NCBI RefSeq assembly: GCF_027359375.1
Contig: NZ_CP114779.1
Location: 62,001-126,000 of the forward strand
DNA length: 64,000 nt
Source: Prochlorococcus marinus str. MIT 0919
Lineage (GTDB): Bacteria > Cyanobacteriota > Cyanobacteriia > PCC-6307 > Cyanobiaceae
Direction: 5' to 3'
Positions 50,980 through 59,842 of this stretch are shown here, piece after piece (position 1 is the first letter of the stretch; each line of letters opens with the position of its first letter). The notes beneath the pieces are model-generated. The model did no database searches. It was not told the DNA's origin and was given only the letters and a program-made list of their open reading frames with translations. The position numbers and the translations under genes were made by a program.

Positions 50980-52248
50980 TTATGCATTGACAATAGGGAT
51001 GTCTTTTAGTCGTGTGGTTGCTGCTGGACTTAAGTTCTGGCGTCGCATTTCCCAATGTCTGCTTACTCCGCATGCAGCCCATTGAATAGTACCGTTTCCA
51101 TAGAGTTGATTTAAATGGTCTATTACGCTCATCAATCGTTCTCGTTGTAAATACTTTTGGGGCTTCTGCTGTTTCAGAAGATGTAGCTGTAGATGATCGT
51201 TCCTTGTCAGGTTTTGCATGATAACCCCTGCTTTTATAAGTTTGTGATATGGGCAAAAGATACGTTCTACCAAGTCTAAAGAAACTCTTAGCAGTACGGC
51301 CGTATCATTGCTGTGAAGATATAGCTGTCTTGTGGCAGATTGACTATAAAAGTTTTTTGTATAATTGCTTGTGCGTGTGAATACTGTTATAGAGCCAGCA
51401 TATTGGTTTTGCTTTCTTAATTTCTCACCTGCTCGTACAACGTATGTTGCTATTGCTTGACGCAATTCTTCTATCTTTGTTATAGGCTTGCTAAAGCTTC
51501 TACTTACACAAGTCTCTTGCTTGGCACTTGGGTAAACCGATAAAGGCACGCAGGTATACCCTTGCAATTCTTTTTGTAGACGTATCCCTACAACTCCACA
51601 CTTTGCTTTTAGCTCACTACTTGGCATGTCCCGTAGTTGTCTGGCATTATGAATACCTTTAATGCGACACCAGTGAGCTAGTTTTTTCCCAATACCCCAT
51701 ACATCTTCTATTGCAATGCTTTCAAAAAACGCTTCTTTGTTGCTTGCATTCTCTAGATCAAATATTCCCGCATAATTCGTTATTGTTTTTGCTAAGTGGT
51801 TGGCGAGTTTTGCTTGCCCTTTGTTTATGCCAATGCCAATTGAGATCGGGAGCCCTAGGCTTTGATATATGTTTGCTCGTAGTTGCCTTGCCCAAGGGAA
51901 AAGGTTTTTATTGGGAGGACGGTTGATTTCTCCAAAAGCTTCGTCAATTGAATAGACCTCGATTTCTTCACAGTGAATTTTAAGAAGAGTCATTAGCCTT
52001 TGGCTCATGTCACCATACAAGGCATAATTTGAACTTCGTACTGCAACGTCAAGTCTTTCTAACGTTGCACGTATTTTGAAATACGGTTGTCCCATAAGGA
52101 CTCCAAGTTGTCGAGCTTTGGCATTGCGGGCTATAACGCATCCATCATTGTTGGATAAAATCACTAAAGGACGTTCAACTAAAGACGGATCGAAAACTTG
52201 TTCACAAGCTGCGTAAAAGTTATTAGCATCGATTAGTACGATTGCCAT
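50980..52248 (-). CDS. umuC: Y-family DNA polymerase, UmuC
   Basis: 422 aa. N-terminal MAIVLIDANNFYAACEQVFD with the first catalytic D, PLVILSNNDGCVIARN, and the second acidic pair in VYSIDEAF (about 100). Helix-hairpin-helix VWGIGKKLAHWC, little-finger domain to the end (IMQNLTRNDHLQLHLL). With UmuD' it forms the translesion polymerase V. A 3-bp gap to umuD indicates one operon. The 100-aa frame at 50954-51256 in another register is a shadow. Confidence 0.95.
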   Translation of the reverse strand: MAIVLIDANNFYAACEQVFDPSLVERPLVILSNNDGCVIARNAKARQLGVLMGQPYFKIRATLERLDVAVRSSNYALYGDMSQRLMTLLKIHCEEIEVYSIDEAFGEINRPPNKNLFPWARQLRANIYQSLGLPISIGIGINKGQAKLANHLAKTITNYAGIFDLENASNKEAFFESIAIEDVWGIGKKLAHWCRIKGIHNARQLRDMPSSELKAKCGVVGIRLQKELQGYTCVPLSVYPSAKQETCVSRSFSKPITKIEELRQAIATYVVRAGEKLRKQNQYAGSITVFTRTSNYTKNFYSQSATRQLYLHSNDTAVLLRVSLDLVERIFCPYHKLIKAGVIMQNLTRNDHLQLHLLKQQKPQKYLQRERLMSVIDHLNQLYGNGTIQWAACGVSRHWEMRRQNLSPAATTRLKDIPIVNA

Positions 52249-52251
52249 AAA

Positions 52252-52704
52252 TTAAAATGACTTGGCAATCCGGCTTAGCTTATGAATTGCATATATGGCT
52301 ACGCCCCAAATATGAACATTGTCGTAATTATTGAGATTGATTGATGGATAATTAGGGTTTTCTGCTTCTAGATAGAGAGTTTCCTTTTGAAAAACTAGTT
52401 TCTTTAGAGTAAAAGCCCCATCTAACATGGCCACTACAACACACCCTGGCTGAGGATTTATGCTTCGGTCTACAACTAAAAGATCTCCGCTTTCAATCCC
52501 AGCATTAATCATGGAATCTCCCTTCACTTTAAGAAAAAAGGTGCTAGAAGGATTGCGGATCAAGTGCTCATTGAGATCAATCCCGTTGTCAATGTAGTCT
52601 TCCGCAGGCGATGGGAAGCCTGCTGCTACGTACTCATTAGCCAAAGGGAGGGATGCTTTCTTTAAGCGATCCTTTAAACGGATTGGCAATTGAGAAGCCT
52701 CCAC
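52252..52704 (-). CDS. umuD: UmuD, S24 family self-cleaving protein
   Basis: 150 aa from GTG. Cleavage site AAG-FPSPAEDY (A28-G29), catalytic S64 in VKGDSMINAGIESGD and K101 in FTLKKL: the LexA/UmuD Ser-Lys dyad, without a DNA-binding domain. RecA-stimulated self-cleavage makes UmuD', the partner of UmuC. The Ala-Gly cleavage site replaces the Cys-Gly of E. coli UmuD. Preceded by a LexA-box-like sequence. Confidence 0.93.
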   Translation of the reverse strand: MEASQLPIRLKDRLKKASLPLANEYVAAGFPSPAEDYIDNGIDLNEHLIRNPSSTFFLKVKGDSMINAGIESGDLLVVDRSINPQPGCVVVAMLDGAFTLKKLVFQKETLYLEAENPNYPSINLNNYDNVHIWGVAIYAIHKLSRIAKSF

Positions 52705-52721
52705 GACTCGACTCTACGTAT

Positions 52722-52735
52722 GGTACAAATATACT
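52722..52735 (-). promoter_or_regulatory. LexA-box-like operator of umuDC
   Basis: On the minus strand AGTATATTTGTACC, 18 bases upstream of the umuD start. The cyanobacterial LexA operator is close to AGTAC-N4-GTACT (R-GTAC-NNN-D-GTWC-B), so this copy has one full half-site and one mismatch in the other. SOS control of umuDC is expected, hence the moderate call. Confidence 0.5.
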
Positions 52736-52770
52736 ATACATAGAATTGAGTCATGAAAGCATAAGCTTCT

Positions 52771-53208
52771 TTAATGTCTGTGATATGGCCCCCCTTGGAT
52801 TATTGTGCTCGCTCGATAGAGTTGCTCTAAAAGTAAAAGACGGGCTATCTCGTGCGGGAAGGTCAGCATTGATAAGCTTATTTTGTAGTCAGCCATAGCT
52901 TTAATTTCAGGGCTAAGTCCATTGGCTCCACCAATGATAAAAACGATCCGTTGTGAAGCTATATTTTCTAGATGTTCTGAAAAAGCAATAGAAGTTAATT
53001 TCTCACCATCTTCTGCGAGGGCTATTAGTATCTCTCCATCCTTAATCGAAGTTTTAATTGCTAGAGTTTCTTTCTTTGTATCCCCATCGCGTAATTCTGT
53101 AACTGTTAATCCAGGCAGCCTTTTGAGGTAAATATTGATTCCATTTTTAATCCAAAGCTTTTTTATTTTTCCTATAGCAATAACTCTATAGCGGGATGGA
53201 TTAAGCAA
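52771..53208 (-). CDS. rlmH: 23S rRNA (pseudouridine1915-N3)-methyltransferase
   Basis: 145 aa SPOUT protein. IVFIIGGANGLSPEIKAMAD and the invariant C-terminal knot ARLLLLEQLYRASTIIQGGP-YHRH. Homodimer that methylates pseudouridine 1915 in helix 69 of the large subunit. Slightly shorter than the usual 155 aa. 34 bases after the gene at 53243-53602. Confidence 0.93.
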   Translation of the reverse strand: MLNPSRYRVIAIGKIKKLWIKNGINIYLKRLPGLTVTELRDGDTKKETLAIKTSIKDGEILIALAEDGEKLTSIAFSEHLENIASQRIVFIIGGANGLSPEIKAMADYKISLSMLTFPHEIARLLLLEQLYRASTIIQGGPYHRH

Positions 53209-53242
53209 AATTATTTAGTTTGGTGTGATGTTATTAATAGCC

Positions 53243-53602
53243 TTAGTCTTCTTCTTCTTCAAGTAATAGCTTTTTGAATGGTACGTAGAGATCTTCTAGT
53301 TGTCTGCTTTCATTGAAGTTGATTAGTTTTTTAGACTTGCTTTCACGTGAATTCGTGTCAGCTAGAAACTTGGTTTCAAGTTCTTTTAGTCGAGATATAA
53401 GATGTTGAGGGACTTCCCCGTTGGGACTTGCTTTTATAAGTTCTTTAAAAAGCTCTTGGGGGTTCTCTTCTGTTTCAATTCTGTGGAGTTGTAGATTAGA
53501 GGTATCTTTTTTCTTGGGCACTTTTTCAGGCGCGGGAAGCTTCTCTGGAAGTTGTCGACGTAACTCTTGAAGCCGTTCGATGTTTTGTGGGTCAAGACTC
53601 AT
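53243..53602 (-). CDS. Conserved hypothetical protein
   Basis: 119 aa. Highly charged, helical (NIERLQELRRQLPEKLPAPE, HLISRLKELETKFLADTNSR), acidic end LLLEEEED. No cysteine and no membrane segment. Upstream of rlmH in the same operon. I recall similar proteins in picocyanobacteria, but no function. Confidence 0.7.
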   Translation of the reverse strand: MSLDPQNIERLQELRRQLPEKLPAPEKVPKKKDTSNLQLHRIETEENPQELFKELIKASPNGEVPQHLISRLKELETKFLADTNSRESKSKKLINFNESRQLEDLYVPFKKLLLEEEED

Positions 53603-53740
53603 GTATTCAAGCTGTTTTACCAGAAACAGGCATCAATTAACTTACGCTCATATTGTGATGGGTACAAGCTCTTGTTCTTTTATTAATACCCATAGATTTG
53701 TTAATTTGTGATGGGTTTATAAGATAAGGAAAACAAAAAC

Positions 53741-54574
53741 ATGGTTTTTGTAGGGCATAGACCTCGGAAACGTTTTGGCCAGCATTGGTTGGAGGATGTA
53801 GCTGTCTTAAAACAGATAGTACAAGCAGCAGATATAAGTGAAAATGATCGAGTTTTGGAAATAGGGCCTGGGAGAGGTGCTTTGACTGAAAAGTTGTTAA
53901 ATTCAAAGGCGTCTTTAATTCATGCAATTGAATTAGATATTGATTTAGTTGAAGGCTTGAAGAAACGCTTTTCTGATGAATCGCGTTTTAGTTTGGAGGT
54001 AGGTGATGTGTTAACAGCTTCATTGGCGCCCCCTAGTGGGATGAATGTTAACAAGGTGGTAGCTAATATTCCTTACAATATAACTTCTCCACTCCTTTAT
54101 AGATTGGTTGGGAGATTAGGCGTTTTCCCAGAGATAAACTATCAAAGATTAGTATTGCTTTTGCAGAAAGAAGTTGCTGAAAGAATTCTTGCGAAACCCG
54201 GTCAAAGTTCTTTTAGTGCAATGAGTGTAAGGATTCAATTGATGGCCAAAACTTATAGTATTTGTGATGTTCCTCCAAAATGTTTTAAACCGGCTCCAAA
54301 AGTGCATTCAAAGGTAGTTGTTATAAAGCCTTTTTCTAGAGAAGAAAGATTGGGGCTTGATTTAGAAAAAAGAGTTGAGTCTTTGCTGAAAATGGCTTTT
54401 TTAGCAAGACGTAAGAAGTTGAGAAATACTCTGGGAAATATTAAGCCTCTTGATGATTTAGAGATCCTGTTAGGACAATTGGGGATTAGTCTGGATCAAA
54501 GGCCTCAGGAATTGTCTCCAATGAACTGGGTAGATTTAGCAAGAGGCATTGAAAGCTTTGGGAACAGCTTTTGA
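53741..54574 (+). CDS. rsmA: 16S rRNA dimethyladenosine transferase
   Basis: 277 aa. HRPRKRFGQHWLEDVAVLKQ, SAM-binding VLEIGPGRGALTEKLL, acidic loop AIELDIDLVEGL, catalytic VVANIPYNITSPLL (N-[IL]-P-Y) define RsmA/KsgA, which dimethylates A1518 and A1519 during 30S maturation. The stop overlaps the start region of ispE. Divergent from the 119-aa gene across 138 bp. Confidence 0.96.
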   Translation: MVFVGHRPRKRFGQHWLEDVAVLKQIVQAADISENDRVLEIGPGRGALTEKLLNSKASLIHAIELDIDLVEGLKKRFSDESRFSLEVGDVLTASLAPPSGMNVNKVVANIPYNITSPLLYRLVGRLGVFPEINYQRLVLLLQKEVAERILAKPGQSSFSAMSVRIQLMAKTYSICDVPPKCFKPAPKVHSKVVVIKPFSREERLGLDLEKRVESLLKMAFLARRKKLRNTLGNIKPLDDLEILLGQLGISLDQRPQELSPMNWVDLARGIESFGNSF

Positions 54575-54585
54575 AGCATTTGATT

Positions 54586-55539
54586 ATGAACAGTACCTCT
54601 TTATCTCTAGATAGCTCATTAACAGTTTTTGCCTCTGCAAAGATCAATTTGCATTTAGAAGTTTTAGGCCTACGTAAAGATGGCTTTCATGAATTGGCAA
54701 TGGTGATGCAAAGTATTGATTTGGAAGATCAGATTGAAATATCCGAGGTAAATAATGGTCAGATAAAACTTGTATGTAATGACAAAGATTTAAGTGTGGG
54801 TGATGATAACTTAATTGTGAAAGCAGCAAAGTTGATAAAAAGACGTTCCGGGCTGGAAAATTTAGGTGCGTTGATACATTTAACAAAAAATATTCCTATT
54901 GGAGCAGGCTTGGCGGGGGGCTCGAGTGACGCGGCAGCAGCATTGGTGGGGCTTAACAAGTTTTGGAAATTAAAATTTTCAGAAGGTCAATTAGAGGAAA
55001 TGGCATCAGACCTTGGTTCTGATGTGCCTTTTTGTATATCAGGGGGAACTCAACTTTGTTTTGGAAGGGGTGAACGTTTAGAGCCGATAAATGTCTCAAG
55101 CTCAAAGATGGGATTAGTACTTATTAAAGATCCATCTGTCTCAGTATCAACGCCTTGGGCTTATGCAAGATATAGGGAAATTAATGGCAAAAATTACTTG
55201 AGTAATGAAGTTGATTTTGAAAAGAAACGTAAACAGCTTAGAGAAGTCTCTTGGTTGAGAGAATTGGGTAAATATGATCCTCCACCATTAATGAATGACC
55301 TTCAAACAGTTGTTCAACCAGTGACTCCGGCAGTTGAGCAAGCTTTGAGCTTTCTTGTCTCTTTAAACGGTAATCTCGCAGTAGCAATGAGTGGCTCAGG
55401 GTCTGGTTGCTTTGGACTTTTCCCTGACTTTGACAGCGCTAAAGAAGCTTTTGATAGTAATCGCAAAGGTCTTCAAAAATGTGGATTACAAGGTTGGTGT
55501 TGCAGGCTTAGCTCAAAAGGAATAAGACTTAGTAAGTGA
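54586..55539 (+). CDS. ispE: 4-diphosphocytidyl-2-C-methyl-D-erythritol kinase
   Basis: 317 aa from ATG 54586 (MNSTSLSLDSSLTVFASAKI); TTG 54571 is in frame but less likely. GHMP kinase: AKINLHLEVLGLRKDGFHEL, ATP-binding PIGAGLAGGSSDAAAALVGL, C-terminal AVAMSGSGSGCFGLF. Fourth step of the MEP isoprenoid pathway, which feeds carotenoid and chlorophyll synthesis. Overlaps the DUF3082 gene start by 4 bases. Confidence 0.95.
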   Translation: MNSTSLSLDSSLTVFASAKINLHLEVLGLRKDGFHELAMVMQSIDLEDQIEISEVNNGQIKLVCNDKDLSVGDDNLIVKAAKLIKRRSGLENLGALIHLTKNIPIGAGLAGGSSDAAAALVGLNKFWKLKFSEGQLEEMASDLGSDVPFCISGGTQLCFGRGERLEPINVSSSKMGLVLIKDPSVSVSTPWAYARYREINGKNYLSNEVDFEKKRKQLREVSWLRELGKYDPPPLMNDLQTVVQPVTPAVEQALSFLVSLNGNLAVAMSGSGSGCFGLFPDFDSAKEAFDSNRKGLQKCGLQGWCCRLSSKGIRLSK

Positions 55540-55910
55540 GTGTAAAAAACAAACCCAATTTGCCTCTAGAAAACAAAGGGGAGTCGGAATTAAAGGACTC
55601 CTTGAGCAAAAATGATGCAGAAGCGAAGAAAGCATTGAAAAAGGGACCTTTAAGTTTCTTGTCAGGTGCTTTAACTAGCCTTCTTTTGGCGTGGGTTGCA
55701 TTGTTGCTAAGTGAAAAGCTTGTAATTTATTTCACAATTCACGCTCCAAATTATTCTTCTCCAATAGCTCAAAGTATTGGTTCTGGCTTTAAAACATTAG
55801 TTATAGGAATGTCTTTTTTGGCGACTTTTAGCTTTGGTTTCATAGGTTTAGGATTGGTAATTGTATTTATTCGAAGTTTGTTTGATGTCAAGGGAGTTGA
55901 AGGTGATTAG
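55536..55910 (+). CDS. DUF3082 membrane protein
   Basis: 124 aa from GTG, overlapping the ispE stop. Charged N-terminal 38 residues, then two hydrophobic helices (about 40-63 and 82-115); GPLSFLSGALTSLLLAW and FGFIGLGLVIVFIRSLF fit DUF3082. Cyanobacteria/plastid family, unknown role, commonly placed behind ispE. Confidence 0.85.
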   Translation: MSVKNKPNLPLENKGESELKDSLSKNDAEAKKALKKGPLSFLSGALTSLLLAWVALLLSEKLVIYFTIHAPNYSSPIAQSIGSGFKTLVIGMSFLATFSFGFIGLGLVIVFIRSLFDVKGVEGD

Positions 55911-55957
55911 TTTTTAAGTAATAAAATATTGAGCTGTTTTCTTAAAGGAGGACTCAG

Positions 55958-56053
55958 ATGACACTTCATGACCTTGGATTATTAGTTCTTTTGCTAAGCC
56001 CTGGCATGCTGCTTTCTGTCTTGATTCTTTCTACATTTGCTGCAGGCGGTTAA
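55958..56053 (+). CDS. 31-residue membrane peptide with strong ribosome-binding site
   Basis: MTLHDLGLLVLLLSPGMLLS followed by a hydrophobic end (VLILSTFAAGG). AAAGGAGG lies 8 bases before the ATG, one of the best Shine-Dalgarno sequences in the window. Size and layout are those of tiny photosystem or cytochrome subunits, but it matches none of the named ones I know. Between the DUF3082 gene and pdhB. Confidence 0.6.
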   Translation: MTLHDLGLLVLLLSPGMLLSVLILSTFAAGG

Positions 56054-56104
56054 TTTGGCACAGTTTGTTATAGCTTGGATAAATTAGCGGGATTGGTTTG
56101 GATT

Positions 56105-57097
56105 GTGAAAACTGTCGAAGGTACACTTCTTTTTAATGCTCTTCGCGAGGCCATTGATGAGGAGATGGCAAGAGACCCTCATGTATGTGTGATGGGCGAA
56201 GACGTAGGGCAATATGGAGGGTCTTATAAAGTCACCAAAGATTTGTATGAGAAATATGGAGAACTAAGAGTATTAGATACTCCAATTGCAGAAAATAGCT
56301 TTACAGGTATGGCAGTAGGAGCAGCTATGACAGGTCTGCGGCCAATAGTTGAAGGCATGAATATGGGGTTTCTTCTTCTGGCTTTCAATCAGATCTCTAA
56401 CAATATGGGGATGTTGCGTTACACAAGCGGAGGTAATTACACAATCCCTACAGTTGTGCGAGGCCCTGGAGGTGTTGGGAGGCAATTAGGCGCTGAACAT
56501 AGTCAAAGACTTGAAGCTTATTTTCATGCAGTTCCTGGTATCAAGATAGTGGCTTGCAGCACCCCTACCAATGCTAAAGGTCTAATGAAAGCCGCCATTA
56601 GAGATAACAATCCCGTCTTATTCTTTGAGCATGTGCTTCTTTATAATTTGAGCGAGGAAATCCCTGGAGGGGATTATGTTTGTGCTTTGGATCAGGCAGA
56701 TATTGTAAAGGAAGGGAAGGATCTAACTATATTGACTTATTCACGAATGAGACACCATTGCTTAAAAGCTCTGCCTCAATTAGCAGAAAAAGGTATCGAT
56801 GCAGAATTAATTGATCTAATAAGTCTTAAGCCTTTTGACTTGAAAACAATATGTAATTCTATTAGGAAAACAAACAAAGTGATAATTGTTGAAGAGTGTA
56901 TGAAAACAGGGGGAATAGGAGCTGAATTAATAGCTCTAATTAACGAAAACTGTTTTGATGATTTGGATGCTCGTCCTATTAGGTTGTCGAGTCAGGACAT
57001 CCCAACCCCATATAATGGTCAATTAGAGAATTTAACAATTATTCAGCCTCATCAAATTGTTGAAACTGCAGAACAGATTATGAATAAAGGGCTTTAA
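56105..57097 (+). CDS. pdhB: Pyruvate dehydrogenase E1 component, beta subunit
   Basis: 330 aa from GTG 56105, since homology begins at [20 protein letters not shown]; the frame extends to TTG 56075. [20 protein letters not shown] (thiamine-pyrophosphate-binding Glu), [20 protein letters not shown] and [12 protein letters not shown]. Forms E1 with PdhA. Followed 3 bases later by secD, an arrangement common in picocyanobacteria. Confidence 0.95.
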   Translation: MKTVEGTLLFNALREAIDEEMARDPHVCVMGEDVGQYGGSYKVTKDLYEKYGELRVLDTPIAENSFTGMAVGAAMTGLRPIVEGMNMGFLLLAFNQISNNMGMLRYTSGGNYTIPTVVRGPGGVGRQLGAEHSQRLEAYFHAVPGIKIVACSTPTNAKGLMKAAIRDNNPVLFFEHVLLYNLSEEIPGGDYVCALDQADIVKEGKDLTILTYSRMRHHCLKALPQLAEKGIDAELIDLISLKPFDLKTICNSIRKTNKVIIVEECMKTGGIGAELIALINENCFDDLDARPIRLSSQDIPTPYNGQLENLTIIQPHQIVETAEQIMNKGL

Positions 57098-57100
57098 TTT

Positions 57101-58585
57101 ATGGCTCGTCAACAAGGTTGGTTCGCTCTTATTCTTGCGTTAGTAATAGCTGCTAGTTCAGTTTGTTTTAGTCAGCCATTTCAACTTGGACTAGATCTTC
57201 GTGGAGGTAGTCAACTAACTCTTGAGATTCAACCAACGAAAGACATTACGGAGATACAGCCTGAGCAAGTCGAAGCTGTTAAATCAGTATTAGACAGAAG
57301 AGTTAATGGATTAGGTGTATCAGAATCAACTCTTCAAACTATTGGAACAAATCAACTGATTTTAGAACTCCCTGGTGAGCAGGACCCTTCTAAAGCATCA
57401 AGAGTTTTAGGTAAAACAGCACTTCTTGAATTCCGGGCTCAGAAGAAAGGAACAAAAGATGAAATTAAAGAACTTCAGAGCCTTCGCTCTTTACTAATCA
57501 GAGTTAGTAACTCTGATTCAAGCCCTGATGGAAGCAAAGGAATTGAAAAAAATGATGAACTTGTAAAGAAGCAGCTTGAATTGCTTAACAACTCTCTAAG
57601 CATCAAAGACAGGGCTGGAAGCAATGCTGAGCAGATTAAAATAATAAAGAGGGCATTAAATCAAAAAATCTTAGAACTCTTTGAGCCTGCTGAGTTGACT
57701 GGGAAAGATCTAATCAGTGCTGGGAGACGTCAAGAGCAGAATCTCTCTACTTGGGAGGTAACATTAACTTTTAACCAAGAAGGCGGAAATAAATTTGCAG
57801 AATTGACAAAGTCAATCGCAGGGACGGATCAATTACTAGGGATTATTCTTGATGGAGAATCAATTAGCGAAGCAAGTGTTGGAGAGCAATTTAATGTTGC
57901 AGGAATTACTGGTGGTTCGGCAACTATAAGTGGAAATTTTACTGCAGATTCGGCTAGGGAATTAGAGGTCCAGTTAAGGGGCGGCTCATTGCCATTACCA
58001 GTGGAAATTGTTCAGGTACGAACTATAGGGCCTACGCTTGGTGCCGAGAACATTAATAGAAGTTTGATAGCTGCAATGACAGGCTTGTTTTTGGTGGCCG
58101 TCTTTATGATTATTTTTTATAGGGTGCCTGGTTTTGTGGCAGTTATAGCGTTAAGCTTTTATGCCATTTTTAATATATCTTTATATGCTCTCATCCCTGT
58201 GACTTTAACTCTCCCAGGGGTCGCAGGATTTATTCTTAGTATTGGCATGGCTGTGGATGCAAATGTTTTAATTTTTGAAAGAGTTAAAGATGAGCTTCGT
58301 AGAGGGAATACATTAATTCGTTCTATTGAGACAGGTTTCTCACAGGCCTTTTCTTCGATTATTGATGGCCATATAACTACTTTAATTAGCTGTATAGCAC
58401 TTTTTTATTTAGGAACTGGCTTTGTAAAGGGCTTTTCGGCAACTCTAGGTATTGGAGTAGTTATAAGCTTGTTTACAGCCCTTTCATGTACTCGGGTGTT
58501 ATTACGCTTCCTTATGAGTTATAAAACCTTGAGACGTACGTCTAATTTCTTGCCTGGGCATCAAATCCCATCCTCACTCCAATAA
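57101..58585 (+). CDS. secD: Protein translocase subunit SecD
   Basis: 494 aa. N-terminal helix, FQLGLDLRGGSQLTLEIQPT, the large periplasmic P1 domain (about 30-310) and five C-terminal helices with LSIGMAVDANVLIFERVKDE. SecDF uses the proton gradient to complete protein export through SecYEG. Four bases after pdhB and 9 before secF. Confidence 0.96.
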   Translation: MARQQGWFALILALVIAASSVCFSQPFQLGLDLRGGSQLTLEIQPTKDITEIQPEQVEAVKSVLDRRVNGLGVSESTLQTIGTNQLILELPGEQDPSKASRVLGKTALLEFRAQKKGTKDEIKELQSLRSLLIRVSNSDSSPDGSKGIEKNDELVKKQLELLNNSLSIKDRAGSNAEQIKIIKRALNQKILELFEPAELTGKDLISAGRRQEQNLSTWEVTLTFNQEGGNKFAELTKSIAGTDQLLGIILDGESISEASVGEQFNVAGITGGSATISGNFTADSARELEVQLRGGSLPLPVEIVQVRTIGPTLGAENINRSLIAAMTGLFLVAVFMIIFYRVPGFVAVIALSFYAIFNISLYALIPVTLTLPGVAGFILSIGMAVDANVLIFERVKDELRRGNTLIRSIETGFSQAFSSIIDGHITTLISCIALFYLGTGFVKGFSATLGIGVVISLFTALSCTRVLLRFLMSYKTLRRTSNFLPGHQIPSSLQ

Positions 58586-58594
58586 GTTGCAACT

Positions 58595-59575
58595 GTGACT
58601 TCTTCTTCACCTGATAGAGCTAAATTATCTTTCCCAGTAAGTCGTTATCGATCCAGAATATGGCTAGTTTCAGCACTTGCAGTGATAATTAGTTGCGTTG
58701 GTCTAATAAGTTCTTGGCTTAATCCCTCAATAAGGTATCCATTGCGTCCGGGATTGGATTTTACAGGAGGCACACAAATTAAGCTTGAGCGGCAATGCTT
58801 GGATAAATGTACACCATTGAAAATATCTGCTATTTCAAAGGAATTACAAGAAAAGACATTGCCAGAAGAAATATCAACTTCTATACCAAATATCTCAACT
58901 GCAAGAGTGCAATTTTTGGACGGCTATAAGTCAATTGTAATAAGATTGCCTTTTCTCTCTCCAACTCAAGCAGAGCAAATTGTTGACATACTTATCCCTA
59001 TCGCAGGACCATTTGAGCCTGGGGGAAAAGCCATTGATACTATTGGCCCTACATTAGGCACTCAATTGCTTAAGAGTAGCTTTATATCTTTAATTGTGGC
59101 TTTTACTGGAATCGCATTATATATAGGCTATAGATTTGATAGGACCTTTGCATTTCTAGCTCTTATAGCTTTAATGCATGACTTGTTAATTGTGTGTGGT
59201 ATCTTCTCTTGGTTGGGAATTTTTCTAAATCTTGAAGTTAATAGTTTATTTGCTGTTGCTTTGCTTACAATTTCGGGTTATTCAGTGAATGATACCGTTG
59301 TTGTTTTTGACAGAATACGAGAAATAAATTCATCTCAGGATACATTAAAAATTAACCAGAAGGTTGACTTGGCAGTTAGTGCAACATTGGCTCGGACCTT
59401 GTATACAAGCTGTACAACACTTTTACCTTTAAGTGCCTTGATATTTTTTGGAGGTGATACTTTGTTTTGGTTTTCTATAGCCTTGGCTCTTGGAGTAGTC
59501 ATTGGAAGTTGGTCTAGTATAGCTTTAGCACCTTCATTGCTAACTCTTAGATCGAATATAAAAATTAAAGAATAA
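58595..59575 (+). CDS. secF: Protein translocase subunit SecF
   Basis: 326 aa from GTG. YPLRPGLDFTGGTQIKLERQ, six helices, LLTISGYSVNDTVVVFDRIR are SecF signatures. The 30-residue region QCLDKCTPLKISAISKELQE with two cysteines is in the P1 domain. Partner of the adjacent SecD. Confidence 0.95.
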   Translation: MTSSSPDRAKLSFPVSRYRSRIWLVSALAVIISCVGLISSWLNPSIRYPLRPGLDFTGGTQIKLERQCLDKCTPLKISAISKELQEKTLPEEISTSIPNISTARVQFLDGYKSIVIRLPFLSPTQAEQIVDILIPIAGPFEPGGKAIDTIGPTLGTQLLKSSFISLIVAFTGIALYIGYRFDRTFAFLALIALMHDLLIVCGIFSWLGIFLNLEVNSLFAVALLTISGYSVNDTVVVFDRIREINSSQDTLKINQKVDLAVSATLARTLYTSCTTLLPLSALIFFGGDTLFWFSIALALGVVIGSWSSIALAPSLLTLRSNIKIKE

Positions 59576-59583
59576 TTGTCTTA

Positions 59584-59814
59584 ATGAGATCCGATCGTAA
59601 AAGAACGTTAGCTTTTAATATTAAACATCTCTGGTTCCCAGTTTTTTTGATACTGCTTGCATTTTGGGAGTTGCGTATAGACATAAGACTAATATTTGAT
59701 CACTTCACGTTCATGGCTTTAACCTTTGCCATTAAGAATCATCCTCTTGCGAGTACAATACTTATCTTTAGCCCATCATTAATTAAAGAGTATTATAAAT
59801 CGTTTAAGAATTAA
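59584..59814 (+). CDS. Small membrane protein downstream of secF
   Basis: 76 aa, 8 bases after secF. Basic start (MRSDRKRTLAFNIKHLWFPV), one or two hydrophobic segments and a basic end. Position suggests co-transcription with secDF; a role in export cannot be shown. Confidence 0.65.
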   Translation: MRSDRKRTLAFNIKHLWFPVFLILLAFWELRIDIRLIFDHFTFMALTFAIKNHPLASTILIFSPSLIKEYYKSFKN

Positions 59815-59842
59815 TTATTTTATTAATGCTATACATTATAAG

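Noticed and set aside
50954-51256. 100-aa minus-strand ORF
   Set aside because: Lies entirely in the third-frame shadow of umuC.
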